64,000 nucleotides of DNA from Diadema setosum. Lineage: Eukaryota; Echinodermata; Echinoidea; Diadematoida; Diadematidae. The notes beneath the pieces are model-generated. The model saw nothing but the letters and a program-made list of their open reading frames with translations. It searched no databases and was not told where the DNA came from. The translations under genes were made by a program, and so were the position numbers. The DNA is taken from NCBI RefSeq assembly GCF_964275005.1, contig NC_092692.1, positions 10,769,643 through 10,833,642 of the forward strand. The letters run 5' to 3'. This document shows, in pieces, positions 12,601 to 22,757 of this stretch. The first letter of the stretch is position 1. Each line of letters begins with the position of its first letter.

Positions 12601-15548
12601 TTTCGGTTTTGGCGGCCATTTTGGCGGCCATCTTGAATATCTCAAAACCCTCAAGGATGCAAGAGTTGCATCATCCAGATTCGGATTCAGCACCCTCGAA
12701 ATAGGGTAAAACCATGAATTATTTTCAATATCTCACCATTTAGAAGGAAATACGTGGGAATTTCCAGTGCGGGCGGCCATTTTGGCGGCCATCTTGAATA
12801 TCTCAAAATCCTCAAGGATGCAAGAGTTGCATCATCCAGATTCGGATTCAGCATCCCCGAAATAGGGTAAAACCATAGAAAAACATTGGGTGGACAGTAA
12901 AACAAGGTTCAGCCTCTGGCACCCAGACTATAATGCATGAAGCAAAGTTTAAATTTCATACCCTGGAAAGCAGCAAACATAATTATGTTATCCATTCTTT
13001 GACATTAAATAGGCGACAATTCTACACTTAAATTTTGTCTTTAATCATGTTTGCCTAGAAATTGTTTGTCAGTGTTTTCGTTTACGAGACGGTATACGTA
13101 CACATGGTACATGTATGTTTGTTTCAGTGTGTACTGGGATTGCTTGTGTGTGTCTGTATCTGTGGTTCTGTGTGTGTGTGTGTGGGGGGGGGGGCACTTA
13201 GGTGTATGTTAACTCCTAAATGTAAAATGTGAACGGTTACAGGAAAAAAAAAATACATGAATGACTGGAAAATCACACCGAGTAGAGATATGAGACGAAT
13301 ATGAATGAAAAATTAACGAAAATGATTGACAAAAGACGAAATCGATCCTGCTGTTTTGAGTGCTGCGAGTGAGACTGACGAATTTGAACTGTAAATGACG
13401 AAACTATATGCCAAATGACTAAATTGAATGGACTTTATTTGAAAATGAACGACGAAAGACGAATTTGAAAGTAAGGTTGGCCTACTCTCGACATTCCGCG
13501 ACGAAGTTGAAGTAAAAATATGTGAAATTGAATGAAAAAAGTTTGAAAATGAATGGGAAAACCTATACTACTAATAATAGTAATAATGATAATAATAATA
13601 ACAATAATAATAATAATAGCAACAATAATATCAATAATAGTACAAATAACAGAATATGCACATTACAGAAAAGAAATATTGCTGATATTTACCTAACGAC
13701 GAGAACACAGGTGTGAATTTCGCAGTCCTGAGACGAAAGAAAAGTTCTCTTCAGGCCGGACACCAACCTCTTAAAGAACCCACTGTCCCATTCCACCTCG
13801 TGTCCGTCGCCATAAACACCGGCTGCGCAAACAGACAGCACAACGGTTTATATTCGCAATTACATAAGGTGATAATTATGTAATATCAGGGAGGTGATAC
13901 GTCTCACCTCCCTGGTAATATACATTCTTCTCATTATGGGAGATGCTACTTCATGTTCAGGAATGCATGGAATATACGCACAACAACATTATATGAATTG
14001 GACGAGGAAATGAATATCATCACTTTGCACGTATTAAATGACTATAATTATTATTCAATTAGGAAATTCTTCCGTCGAGATGTTTTCATTGCAACTGATT
14101 GACAAATTGCCCAACATCGACGTCGACGTTGGGCAATTTGTCAATCAGTTGCGACTATATAATATGTTTGGCTTATACCGAATCTGAACATTTGTCCCTT
14201 TTGATCCCCTTGTCCTCAGAGATTACAGCTTTGTAGAGTAACTTATTGCGTTGTAATGCTAAGATACTTGCCAAAAGCCTGACCCGTATGTGTATCTTTT
14301 GTTGTTGTTGTTCTTCTTCTTCTTTTCGTACAGTGGAAACTCTATGGTCAGAGATCTGATATAAAAGACCTGATAATGTTATAACAAACTAATTTCTCCG
14401 CTCCCAATGAAATTATTTCCTTTTTTTTTGTATTGTTTATTGAGTACTGATATAATAAGATATCTGATACAAAGAACAATTGTCTTGGTCCCATTGATCT
14501 CGCTATCATTAGTGACTGAGTTTCCACTATACTCCACTATATTCCACGATACTGATATTACTTGCAATGGCAGCTTGTTGCCTGATAACACAATAATCGA
14601 TTTACTTTATTGTCTTTCTCCTCAACCACTTTATCAGGTATAGGTCATAAAGCCTTACTCATCTCTGTCGAAATTTTACTTGAGCATCTTATTGAATCTT
14701 GCCGTATAGCATGCTCAGTTTTTACTTTTTGTTCTTTTTCATTCCTACTTGTAAAAAAAAATAAAATAAAACATGAAGCTGAAAAAATCTAAAAAATCTA
14801 AAGGTACAATAATGAATGAATTTGATTTGATTTGATTTATTGGTTCCTGCATTATATCATTGCTCATGCAGATACATACATATATATCATATACATTGAT
14901 GGTACCATACATTTAAATGGATATACATAAGCATTAATTGCTAACAAGGTAAGTTTCTCCATTACCTTTAGAATATACAGCAATACAGTTTCTTCATTGC
15001 CTTTACAATGTACAACAGAACACCACAGTGATGCAATGAATAACGCAGAAGGGCTACAGCTTAAGCATTGCTTGATTTGCATGCAGCTCTCGTACATAAT
15101 ACATAACATATAGGAAAATAGGGGGAGGAATGACTTGCATAGAGATAGGATAGGAGAAAGGAGAGAGGAGAGGTCTGTCTGCTTTCGCTAATACACAAAG
15201 TTAGATCAGGGAGGTGCTAGAGAAGGAGAGACAACTCCTGCTCTCCTCTGAAGTCATGCGCGGCACCGCCGAGAAGTTATGCGCTTAACTACAGGTGGAA
15301 ACCAGGTGCTTTGACAAAAGAGAGCATCAATAATCGGGATTAGCGCTCTCACATCTAGAAATACTTGCCCCTACTGCAATTCGCTCTCTCTTTCAATGTG
15401 ATGGCAACAATGAATTTGTGTACCTTGAATTGGAGCAGCGAATCAAAATGCAGTGTAAAACTGACAATTTTAACACCCTCAAAATCACTTTTCCACAAGG
15501 TGCCCTCCAATGTCTCGACCGACGGTACGCCACTGTACATTATATATG

Positions 15549-15631
<83 letters not shown>

Positions 15632-17324
15632 GTATATATGTGTGTGTGTGTGTGTGTGTATGTGTATATTGTGTAACATACGTATGGTCTATCGTGAGCC
15701 CCCTCCAATATTTGCCCCCCCCCCCCCCCATCCAAAACTGCTTCCGGCGCGCCTATTAACAAGTCTTTCTATGACTTTAGAAAGATTAGGAAGAATGGAG
15801 ATAGGTCGATAATTCGAAACAAAAGAAGAGTCATCTTTTTTGTATATTGGAATAACTTTTGCAATTTTACATGCGTTCGGAAATACACCAGTTGACAACG
15901 ACAAATTACAGATATGTACTAAAGGTGTCAATATACTCCCAACAATCTGTTTTAAAAGAGACGTGCTCATGTCATCATGACCACATGTATGACTAGATTT
16001 TATAGAATGCACATATTATTATGAAGGATCTCATTAAAATCTGTTGGTTTGAAAAATAATGAATTATCGTTTGACGTGCCCAAGTACTGCGAGAAATCTG
16101 TCCGTGTATGATCAATCTTAGAAGCTTGACTAGGACCTATACATTACAAAGTACTCATCAAAACAACATGCTACATCTTTAGGATTACAAAACGTTTGCC
16201 CATTATTCGTAATTTGAGATGTTGACACCTTCTTTCGCTTACCAATGGCGTCATTAATAACCTTCCAAATGGCTGACATATTTCCAGTAGCATTTTCAAA
16301 AGCTTCCGTATACGACATTCTGCGGGAAAGCCTGATAATCTGTGTAAGTTCATTTCTGTATAATTTATATCAATAAACATTATCATTATCAGGATGTCGT
16401 AAGCTATTTTTATGTAAAACATTTCTTTTCTTAATGGAACGAAGCTACCAAGTGAAGATGTCGAGTTCATTCCTTGTCTTGTTTGTTTTGTTTTGTTTTG
16501 TTTTTTTCTTATTGTAGCACGTAGATTAAAGGGATGGTACAGTATTGGTGGAGATGAGAATTGGGCTTTTAACTTTCTGCGAGATACCAATAAAACACTT
16601 ATGAAATAGTACAGAGCATACCATGTTAAGAGGAATTCAAAGTTATTTGATGAAAATCGGGTTTGGAATAACTGAAACATCCAAAACAAAGTAAAACAAA
16701 GCAATCATAATAAAGTGTGGGTCCCACACTTTATTAGAATTGCTCTGTTTTGGATATCTCAGCCATTTCAAAACCAATTTTCATCAAACAAACATTGATT
16801 TCCTCATGGAATTACATGCTCTTCATATTTGATAAGAGTTTCACATTATCTCATTAAAAAATGTTGGAAACCTGAAATTAGGTCTCAACCAAAACTATAC
16901 GATCCCTTTAAGGAAAAACAAACAACTCGCATGTCCGGTAATGAACTTCTACAGTGACATACATTTTGTGGGAGGTATACCTACCAACTTGATTGCCCAG
17001 TTCGACCATGAAGTTGCCGCCGAGTCCACGCATGCCTCGGTTGTCGACCAGGCTGATGAAGTCCGAGATGTCATAGGAGTTGAGGGCCAGGGTCTTCGAG
17101 GCCTCATTAGCAAACCCTTCGGGGGCTAGATTGTCCCACGTCTCTCCCGTGGCGTACAGAGCAGAGTTTATGAAAGCTGACTTGCCGACGCCTGTTGGAC
17201 CAAACAGACCTATGCGAAGGCGCGCCGGTGGATGTTGCGGTCGCTGTCTGGCTGTTCGTATGGTCGATCCTGGCCTGTAACTACTTATGGCACTCCGCAA
17301 CTCCATGATTCTAGAATCCGCCAT
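6415..17324 (-). CDS. IFI44-like small GTPase, copy A (4 exons, 263 aa)
   Basis: Joined exons on the minus strand are 17324-16985, 13822-13693, 7876-7809 and 6668-6415, with intron phases 1, 2 and 1 and GT-AG borders. Seen in the product: Walker A GPTGVGKS at residues 42-49, a G3-like DNRG at 94-97, a hydrophobic strand HTCVLVV ending exon 2, a helix [11 protein letters not shown] in exon 3, then the strand PPIVIMTN at 182-189, and a C-terminal CAIL (260-263). The order of strands and the closing [14 protein letters not shown] helix match the GTPase domain of interferon-induced protein 44 (IFI44/IFI44L); the TLDc domain of human IFI44 is absent. The usual N/TKxD guanine motif is replaced by TNCC (188-191). 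CAIL is a CaaX box favouring geranylgeranylation, so membrane attachment is inferred. The start is the ATG of MADSRI, shared with copy C. Introns are about 3.2, 5.8 and 1.1 kb, swollen by transposons. Role in immunity is inferred from family only. Confidence 0.85.
7187..7362. repeat. small inverted-repeat insertion with TTCCTAAGT repeats
   Basis: TTCTTCCTAAGTCAG near the left is mirrored by CTGACTTAGGAAGAAG at the right, with further TTCCTAAGT repeats between. Block C lacks this stretch (near 60075). It lies in intron 3 of copy A. Confidence 0.5.
7809..7876 (-). CDS. copy A exon 3 (68 nt)
   Basis: The acceptor is ATTTTACAG and the donor GACGG|GTACGT. It codes [19 protein letters not shown] and then YMT, residues 158-179. 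The 68-nt length and both splice phases are the same in copies B and C. Confidence 0.82.
8390..8680. repeat. AACACC/GGTGTTA-rich repeat
   Basis: Irregularly spaced ACACCA, AACACC and GGTGTTA words in both orientations, about ten in 290 bases, inside intron 2 of copy A. Block C has only the flanks of this stretch (near 60960 and 61110). Confidence 0.5.
8689..9076. mobile_element. TTAA hairpin MITE, copy 1
   Basis: AGGGTGTGTACA at the left and TGTACAGTCCCT at the right form the ends, flanked by TTAA on both sides. The two halves are complementary over most of their length (GATGAAAATCGGTTTTGAAA against CCAATTTTCATCAAATAAAC). TTAA targets are typical of piggyBac-type transposition. Confidence 0.75.
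9990..10640. repeat. left inner array of ~165-bp subrepeats
   Basis: About four units in the orientation GGTTTTACCCTATTTCGAGG, GCAACTCTTGCATCC, AAGATGGCCGCCAAAATGG. They form part of the foldback arm. Confidence 0.8.
11040..12880. repeat. right inner array of ~161-167 bp subrepeats, inverted
   Basis: Roughly ten or eleven units in the opposite orientation. Starts of GGCCATTTTGGCGGCCAT fall near 12121, 12286, 12453, 12614 and 12775. The units nearest the centre are the most diverged. Open frames here that read [16 protein letters not shown] are repeat artefacts. Confidence 0.8.
13565..13660. repeat. (AAT)n-type microsatellite
   Basis: AATAATAAT runs with interruptions just 3' of exon 2 of copy A. 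A matching run at 61536-61650 in copy C shows it predates the A/C duplication. Confidence 0.8.
13693..13822 (-). CDS. copy A exon 2
   Basis: Too short to stand out as an open frame. The acceptor is TTTGCGCAG and the donor TTAG|GTAA. It codes [11 protein letters not shown] through HTCVLVV, residues 115-156. The matching exon is present at 46893-47022 and 61710-61839 with the same length of 130 nt. Confidence 0.85.
14091..14152. repeat. 62-bp near-perfect palindrome
   Basis: The sequence starts GCAACTGATTGACAAATTGC, has CGACGTCGACG at the centre and returns as GCAATTTGTCAATCAGTTGC. Two 31-base arms meet with no spacer and one mismatch. It lies in intron 1 of copy A within a stretch absent from copy C. 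Confidence 0.9.
14331..14528. mobile_element. ~200-bp mariner-like MITE (copy in A)
   Basis: Left end CAGTGGAAACTC after TA, right end GAGTTTCCACT. The matching copy in block C is at 62333-62524, so it entered before the A/C duplication. Confidence 0.6.
15130..15490. repeat. dispersed repeat in copy A intron 1
   Basis: The words CTCCTGCTCTCCTC, CACCGCCGAG, CAGGTGC-TTTGACAAAAGAGAG and AATCGGGATTAGCGCT recur in the same order at 51310-51440, outside the GTPase copies. Confidence 0.55.
15541..15668. repeat. (TA)n(TG)n microsatellite
   Basis: About 90 bases of TA followed by TGTG. Open frames reading IYIYIY are artefacts. Confidence 0.95.
15755..16445 (-). pseudogene. LINE reverse transcriptase fragment
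   Basis: Minus-strand translation gives [10 protein letters not shown] and [20 protein letters not shown] (linker before RT), [19 protein letters not shown], then [60 protein letters not shown] and [12 protein letters not shown], which is the start of a non-LTR reverse transcriptase of the Jockey/CR1 group. Frame changes near 16320 and a stop near 16015 break it. It ends abruptly at a poly-C junction, without the YxDD core or a 3' tail, so it is a 3'-truncated remnant in intron 1 of copy A. Confidence 0.8.
16530..16907. mobile_element. TTAA hairpin MITE, copy 2
   Basis: Flanked by TTAA (16526-16529 and 16908-16911). It has ends AGGGATGGTACAGT and ACTATACGATCCCT and the same self-complementary body. 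It lies immediately 3' of exon 1 of copy A, in intron 1. Confidence 0.75.
16985..17324 (-). CDS. copy A exon 1: Walker A and DNRG
   Basis: Codes residues 1-113 plus one base. It holds the basic N-terminus, [15 protein letters not shown] and [13 protein letters not shown]. Two overlapping donors exist (GTTG|GTAG and GTAG|GTAT); only the first keeps exon 2 open, so it is chosen. The overlapping GGTAGGTA donor is conserved in all three copies. Confidence 0.85.
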
Positions 17325-17640
17325 GATCAATCAATAAACCCCGATGTCAGGGATAACACCGGACGAGCTCTCCAGCGAAACGTTCGCTCTGAAAGATGAC
17401 AAATAATCGAAAGGAAAAATAGCAAGAATTGTCTTTAATCACAAGTTTAGTATAGCACTTGAAGCCCACAGATAGGGCTCGATTCGGGGGAGTTAAAATC
17501 CCTATCTACGAGCTCTTCAGAGGACGACACAGGTATTTTATGGGTACTTAATAACCAACGCATCCCCGCTCTTAGATCTGCTGCTATTTTTAGGCACTGG
17601 TTTCCCCACAGCAGACTGCTATTACGGGGAATTTCGTGAT
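17325..17640 (-). promoter_or_regulatory. conserved 5' flank of copy A with kappaB-like sites
   Basis: The roughly 300 bases upstream of the ATG align with the 5' flanks of copies B and C, unlike most intron sequence between A and B. Conserved blocks include the region around GCACTGG-TTTCCCCACAGC at 17594-17613 and GGGGAATTTC at 17626-17635, which is one base short of a Rel/NF-kappaB consensus. A purine-rich GAAAGGAAAA (17409-17418) resembles half of an IRF element. Transcription start is not visible. Promoter function is inference from conservation. Confidence 0.45.
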
Positions 17641-17654
17641 CACAGCCAAGGGCG

Positions 17655-17795
17655 TACCGGGGGGGGGGGGGGGGGGTGTTTTGGGTGTTCAAACACCCCC
17701 CCCCCCCCTTTGCCAAAAGGGGGGTGTTTGAGGTGTTCAAACACCTCCCTTGGGCAAAAGGGAGGTGTTTGAGCTGTTCAACACCCCTCTTCAGC
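17655..17795. repeat. G/C-run minisatellite with nested hairpins
   Basis: About 18 G, then three units of GTGTTTGAGGTGTTCAAACACC-type sequence joined by CCCTTTGCCAAAAGGGG. Each unit can fold on itself and the outer G and C runs can pair. Confidence 0.75.
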
Positions 17796-18004
17796 AATGT
17801 TTAGATGTTGACAAAATGAAACAAAAGCTGTCTTTACCGCTTTTATTTCCGTTTTGAATTCCGCCTTTCCTTTCTTTTGTGTTCATTTTCTCTCTCTCTC
17901 TCTCTCTTCCTTGTTTTATCTTAATGTTTGTGTGGATGATGATACATTATGGAGTTACATAGTATCATACGCACTAAAGAACTCGTGTACAGTACGTGTT
18001 AAAT

Positions 18005-18190
18005 AATACTACGTTTACTACTGTACCGCGCGCGAAGCTGACCACCAAAAGTGTGCACCAGATCGCTTAATTTCAGGTCTGAAAATCCAAAATCTTCCTC
18101 GTCTGAGAGGGGGGTATCCCCCCTCCCACACCCTCCCCCCACTCGGTCGCTCCGCTCCCTCGCACAGATATTCCAACTCCAAGTCCCTTC
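18005..18190 (-). repeat. poly-G/C dispersed repeat, single unit
   Basis: The reverse complement matches units of the 40915-42200 array (GAGCGGAGCGACCGAG, GGGAGGGTGTGGGAG, AGATTTTGGATTTTCAGA). Open frames on both strands here are repeat artefacts. From 18190 to 19120 I see only G and C runs and short simple repeats. Confidence 0.6.
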
Positions 18191-18376
18191 CCCACCCACC
18201 ATCATTACAGAACGATGCCCCTGGGATGATTGCTTTATTGACTTAAATCAAGAAAATAGACAAATACAATACCTACAGGAAGATAATACCAGTACCTTAT
18301 TACATACAAAGAAATGGAGATCCATATTACCATTTCATTGAATATATTTGGGCATTATTCAGGGCTATGCTACGTT

Positions 18377-18680
18377 TTTAAAGGGGGGGGGGGGGTGGGT
18401 GGTCAAAATCCCCTGTCAATCAAGAAGAAAGAAAATCAAAAGATAAGAGAAACAACAACAAAAATTCTTCGTTCTTTCAAGGTCCGATTTTCCGCCAAAA
18501 GTCGGCTGATAAGCAAAAGAAAAAACAAAACAAAAACAAAAACAAAAAGTCTTCATATTTTTGCTGCCACTTTCCTCATACTTTATATTTCATGCAAAAC
18601 AGTGGTACATTCGATCCCTGTTAACTGTGTGTGTGTGTGTGGGGGGGGGGGGGCGCCAAGCTTTTCCCCCCCCCCCCATC
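18377..18680. repeat. G-run, AAAAC-rich and (GT)n-G-run low complexity
   Basis: G runs at 18381-18398 and 18640-18652, a (CAAAAA)n stretch near 18520-18548 and a C run at 18667-18677. No gene. Confidence 0.7.
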
Positions 18681-19122
18681 CGCTGGTAAAAAAAGAATAA
18701 AAAACTTACAAAAATGGTAATTCAAGGGGTTAGTAAACTGCTTTGAAATCGATATGAAAGGGGGATCAAGAAATAAGATATTTTCTAAGATTTCTTTTAA
18801 CCATAACTAAAGAGGTATATAACGTGAAACATTGTTCAAAAAGTCCGGAGCCGACAAAATATTACGATTCAGCATGATTCCTGGTTGGCATTCTGAATAT
18901 AAGCAGGATGTGCGCAGTGTACTCAGAACATCCAAACGGCAAAAAGAGTTGCACAATGTGACGTAGAATGTACACCTTTGTACCTTACGCTTCGTATATA
19001 TCAAAGCTAGATCATTAATGATTTTGCAGTGTTGCTTTATACATACTAGTCTATATCAAAATGGCTTGCATTGCCAATAATAAGACTTGACCTGGGCTAT
19101 TTCCTAACTTTTTCGTGTATAT

Positions 19123-19126
<4 letters not shown>

Positions 19127-19158
<32 letters not shown>
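19127..19158. repeat. (CA)n microsatellite
   Basis: About 15 CA units. Confidence 0.9.
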
Positions 19159-19160
<2 letters not shown>

Positions 19161-19279
19161 ATTGGAGGATGTTCTAAAGTGCAGAATTTGGATATCCTTC
19201 CCCCATTTGGTCACTTCGACGCCCCCTCGCTAGTCATACCTCCCCAAATCATGAACATAAACCGACACCCTTGACTACC

Positions 19280-20421
19280 AGTGGCGAATCCGCCCCCCCC
19301 CCCTCAATTTCCAAAGCGTAAAATATAGCTACAAAAGGCAGTTTTTGGACTGCAAAATGTCATAATTTTCAAGCTCGCTCGCTCCGCTCGATCGCATTTA
19401 ATCGCTATGCCATTCTTCTGATGTTCCTGCCTGTAATTGCCAGCAGTTGCGCCCGGTGCGCCCCCATTATTATAAAGTATAGCTACAAACGGCAGTTTTG
19501 AAACTGAAAAATGTCAACATTTCAAGCTCGCTCGCTCCGCTCGCTCACATTCAATCGTTATGCTATTCTCCCGATGTCACTGCCAGTTATTGACAGCAGT
19601 TAAGCCCGTTGCACCCCTCCTTAATTTCCAAAGCCAAAAAAGTATAGCTACAGACGGCAGTTTTGGGACTGTAAAATATCAAAATTTTCAAGCTCACTCG
19701 CATTTAATCGCTATGCCATTCTCCTGATGTTGGTACCAGTAATTGCCAGCAGTTGCGCCCGGTGTGCCCCCCCCCCTTAATTTCCAAAGTGAAAAAATAC
19801 AGCTACACAAACGGCAGTTTTTGGACTGTAAAATGTCAAAATTTGCAGGCTCACTCGCTGCGCTCGCTCGCATATTATAATCGTTATGTTATTCTCCTAA
19901 TGTTGCTGCCAGTAATTGCCAACAGTTGCACCGGTGCGCCCCCCCCCCCTTCATTTCCAAAGCGAAAAAATATAGCTACAACCGGCAGTTTTTGGGACTG
20001 TAAAATGTCAAAATTTTCAAGCTCGTTCGCTTCGCTCGCTCGCATATAATCGTTATGTCATTCTCCTGATGTCGCTGCCAGTAATTGCCAGCAGTTGCGT
20101 CCGGTGCGCCCACCTAATTTCCAGAGCGAAAAATATAGCTACACGAATGGCAGTTTGGGGACACAGAGCATGTCAATTATTTTCACGCTCGCTCGCTTCG
20201 CTCGCTCGCATTAATCGTGATGCCATTCTTCCGATGTTGCTGCCAGTAATTGCCAGCACTTGCGCCCGGTGCGCCCCCCTTAATTTCCAGAGCGAAAAAA
20301 ACATATCTACAAAAGACAGTTTTGGGACTGTAAAACTGTCAAAATATTGTGAAGCTCGCTCGCATTTGATCGCTATGCCATTCTCATGATGTTGCTGCCA
20401 GTAATTGTCAGCAGCAGTTGC
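19280..20421. repeat. satellite-like array, ~155-170 bp unit, cut by gap
   Basis: About seven units, each with CCAGCAGTTGCGCCCGGTGC (near 19439, 19592, 19746, 19918, 20087, 20254, 20411), a poly-C stretch, TATAGCTACAAACGGCAG, and GCTCGCTCGCTCCGCTCGCT. Some units have lost one half of the GCTCGCTCGC pair. The array runs straight into the assembly gap, so its true length is unknown. Confidence 0.85.
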
Positions 20422-20621
20422 NNNNNNNNNNNNNNNNNNNNNNNNNNNNNNNNNNNNNNNNNNNNNNNNNNNNNNNNNNNNNNNNNNNNNNNNNNNNNNN
20501 NNNNNNNNNNNNNNNNNNNNNNNNNNNNNNNNNNNNNNNNNNNNNNNNNNNNNNNNNNNNNNNNNNNNNNNNNNNNNNNNNNNNNNNNNNNNNNNNNNNN
20601 NNNNNNNNNNNNNNNNNNNNN
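20422..20621. other. assembly gap (200 N)
   Basis: A run of exactly 200 N, likely a placeholder. It joins the satellite array to unrelated sequence. Confidence 0.98.
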
Positions 20622-20929
20622 GTGTCGCTACATGAAAAGTTTTTGAATGCGTTATCTTTTTTATTTCTCGTTGCGGTGTGGTCTGCCCTAATATCACGCA
20701 CGCGTATCTCGCGGAAAAGAAAATCGAATGATTATGTTTAATGATTTAGTAGGAACATCGGAAGACATTCCTGTGTCTTATCGCGTGATTTAAAAGAAAA
20801 CATGGAAGGAACGGTTCTCTGCAAAACGGAAAAAGACGTGGATAGCGTGATTCGGTTTTCAGGGTTTCGTTTGTCGCGTGTTTGAAAGCGGCAATTTAGT
20901 CAAGAAATGGAACCTCGTTATATCCGATC

Positions 20930-21127
20930 AAATTGCTTATGTTTTTCTTTATCATGATGCACCGAAATTGTCCTCGTTATAACCGGAATCTCGTTATAAC
21001 CGAACTCGTTATAACCGATTCGTTCTGCCATAGGTTTACACGCAAAGGAAAACGGGACCGACGCGATCACCTCGTTATAAGCGGTTCCTCGTTATAACCG
21101 AACTCGTTATAACGGGGTTTCACTGTA
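20930..21127. mobile_element. right end of a pogo/Tc1-like element
   Basis: Ends CGTTATAACGGGGTTTCACTG followed by TA, with repeated TCGTTATAACCGAAC internally. The other end was not found and may lie in the gap. From 21180 to 22220 I see only AT-rich sequence. Confidence 0.5.
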
Positions 21128-21129
21128 TA

Positions 21130-21171
<42 letters not shown>

Positions 21172-21175
21172 ATAT
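21123..21175. repeat. (TA)n microsatellite
   Basis: TA run adjoining the TA target of the pogo-like end. Confidence 0.9.
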
Positions 21176-22220
21176 GTATACTTACAAGTTTAAATGCAAA
21201 AAACAATATATATGCATTTTCATACATTAAGTTTGAATTTGCAGAAAAACAAAATGTTATTAAAACATGGTAATTCACTATGTTCCAAAAAATTTGCTGT
21301 TATGTAACAAGTGCATAACATTGTACAAGTGAAAGGATATTTTTTCAAATTTGATCATTACCTTGAAGAAATGTGAAAATGGCATTTTGGTCTTTGCATT
21401 CAAACTTCATTTTAATCTGTCTGTATATTATAGATAGATATAGATAAAGATATGTAATGCGTATCAGATCTGAAAAAGTGACTTTTTTCATTGGTATTTC
21501 TAAAAGCAGTACATGTAATTGGTTTCTTGTTCTGATGTTGGATGTGATTTGTTCAATGCTAACAGTATTATGGTATGTGAGCTTGTATTGATAACAATTT
21601 CATCTTAATTAGTAATTTATTCTCTGGAGGACTAGTGGATATTTGAATTTATTTGGATGTAGGTTTGCCCTTAATATATGACTTCAGATGTTATGCCAGT
21701 TCTTTTTTCTCTGTCTTGTGCTGAAGAGATAATGAGGAAAACTATTGTAAGGTCATACAGCGTACAAATTGTACTTGAGCATTTAATGTTGTCACATAAA
21801 AAATAATAATAATAATTTCTAATATAATCCTGTCAAAAATTGTCACGTTTTCTCACACTCCTTGCAAAGAAAATAGGCAGTACAATGTACTTATAAACAA
21901 ATGTTGACCTCTCATAACTTTTTCCCAGTTCACAAATAGGATTTTATTTTCTTCAAAAACGCATTCAAAAATGTCCAGGTCCACATGAACGGCAACAACA
22001 TAGTTTCTCACATTGCTTCCACAGAATACATTGGTAACAAGCAATCTGGAATAATACATTTGCACTCCAAAAAAATTCTGCATTTGAATACAATATCTAC
22101 ATACAGTATTTACGCATCAAATTTAACCATGGCTACTCTCATCTTGAAAAAGCACTGCGAAGGTTGACTTTCTTTCATCTAATAATTAGTGTTGGCAGAA
22201 AAAATCCCAGTGCTATTTAC

Positions 22221-22223
<3 letters not shown>

Positions 22224-22269
<46 letters not shown>

Positions 22270-22274
22270 ACACA
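22224..22274. repeat. (CA)n microsatellite
   Basis: About 25 CA units. Confidence 0.9.
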
Positions 22275-22757
22275 ATATACCTTGCAGATTAAATCAAGAG
22301 TAAAATCTCTTTCCTAACACCATTCATCTATATTCTAAAGACTAAGCCACACTTCATGACCAATCAGAGAGACAACCTGCTCCTTTTTTTTCAAGATTTC
22401 TACTACCAGTATTTGCATCTGGTAGATAGAGGGTGTACACCCTGGAGGCAGCACATCAATGTTTGCATGGCTCAATGTAAGTGAGAATGTAATGGTCCTG
22501 TTTGTACCTCTTAACTTCACTGTAGTACCATTCTCTTCAAGGAATTCATCTAATGTCAGTCAAACACCTATTTATAACATTTTTAGTGCTCAAAGTTTTA
22601 ATCTTCATAGGAAATGACTACAGATAAAGCATGGAGGTGGAAGAAAATCTGTCTACTCATGCGAATGTTGACTTACATGGAAGTCAACAACACAACACAA
22701 GAAAAGAAAATTTCAGGACTTCCCCATTGTGTCAACCTACACGACTTTGTCAACTTA

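Larger units (their letters stand above)
9397..13563. mobile_element. 4.2-kb foldback element with subrepeat arms
   Basis: Ends are AGGTTTTCCCAT and ATGGGAAAACC, flanked by TATACTAC on both sides (9389-9396 and 13564-13571). Inverted similarity continues inward: outer arms rich in ATTCAAATTCGTC-type words, then GTCTGGGTGCC (9918 and mirrored at about 12930), then opposite-facing arrays of a ~165-bp unit. The unmatched centre is about 10640-11040. Block C keeps the site without the insertion at about 61520-61540. No transposase frame is visible. Foldback architecture is seen; the superfamily is uncertain (an 8-bp duplication fits hAT, while Galileo/P elements give 7 bp and MULEs about 9 bp). 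Confidence 0.8.
1..17640. repeat. duplicated block A
   Basis: The non-coding DNA from 1 to about 6000 aligns collinearly with 54053-58900, and the gene region with 59350-63800, interrupted by insertions specific to one side. Examples: the start TAGGGCTTAC matches 54053, GACTGAGTTGTGCAGATCG near 2632 matches 55934, and the 3' flank near 5999 matches 58919. Outside named elements I see no other gene in 1-3091 or 4753-6414. Confidence 0.85.

Noticed and set aside
11587-12709. Repeated open frames ending [16 protein letters not shown]
   Set aside because: Translations of the foldback subrepeats; a multiple-of-three-like unit length lets short frames stay open, with no start or domain.
15418-15812. 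Open frames reading IYIYIY on both strands
   Set aside because: They come from the TA/TG microsatellite.
16981-16984. Alternative donor GTAG|GTAT at the end of GTPase exon 1
   Set aside because: It would shift exon 2 into a frame with an early stop, while GTTG|GTAG keeps all four exons open in all three copies.
20173-20741. Open frames with long X runs
   Set aside because: They span the 200-N assembly gap.
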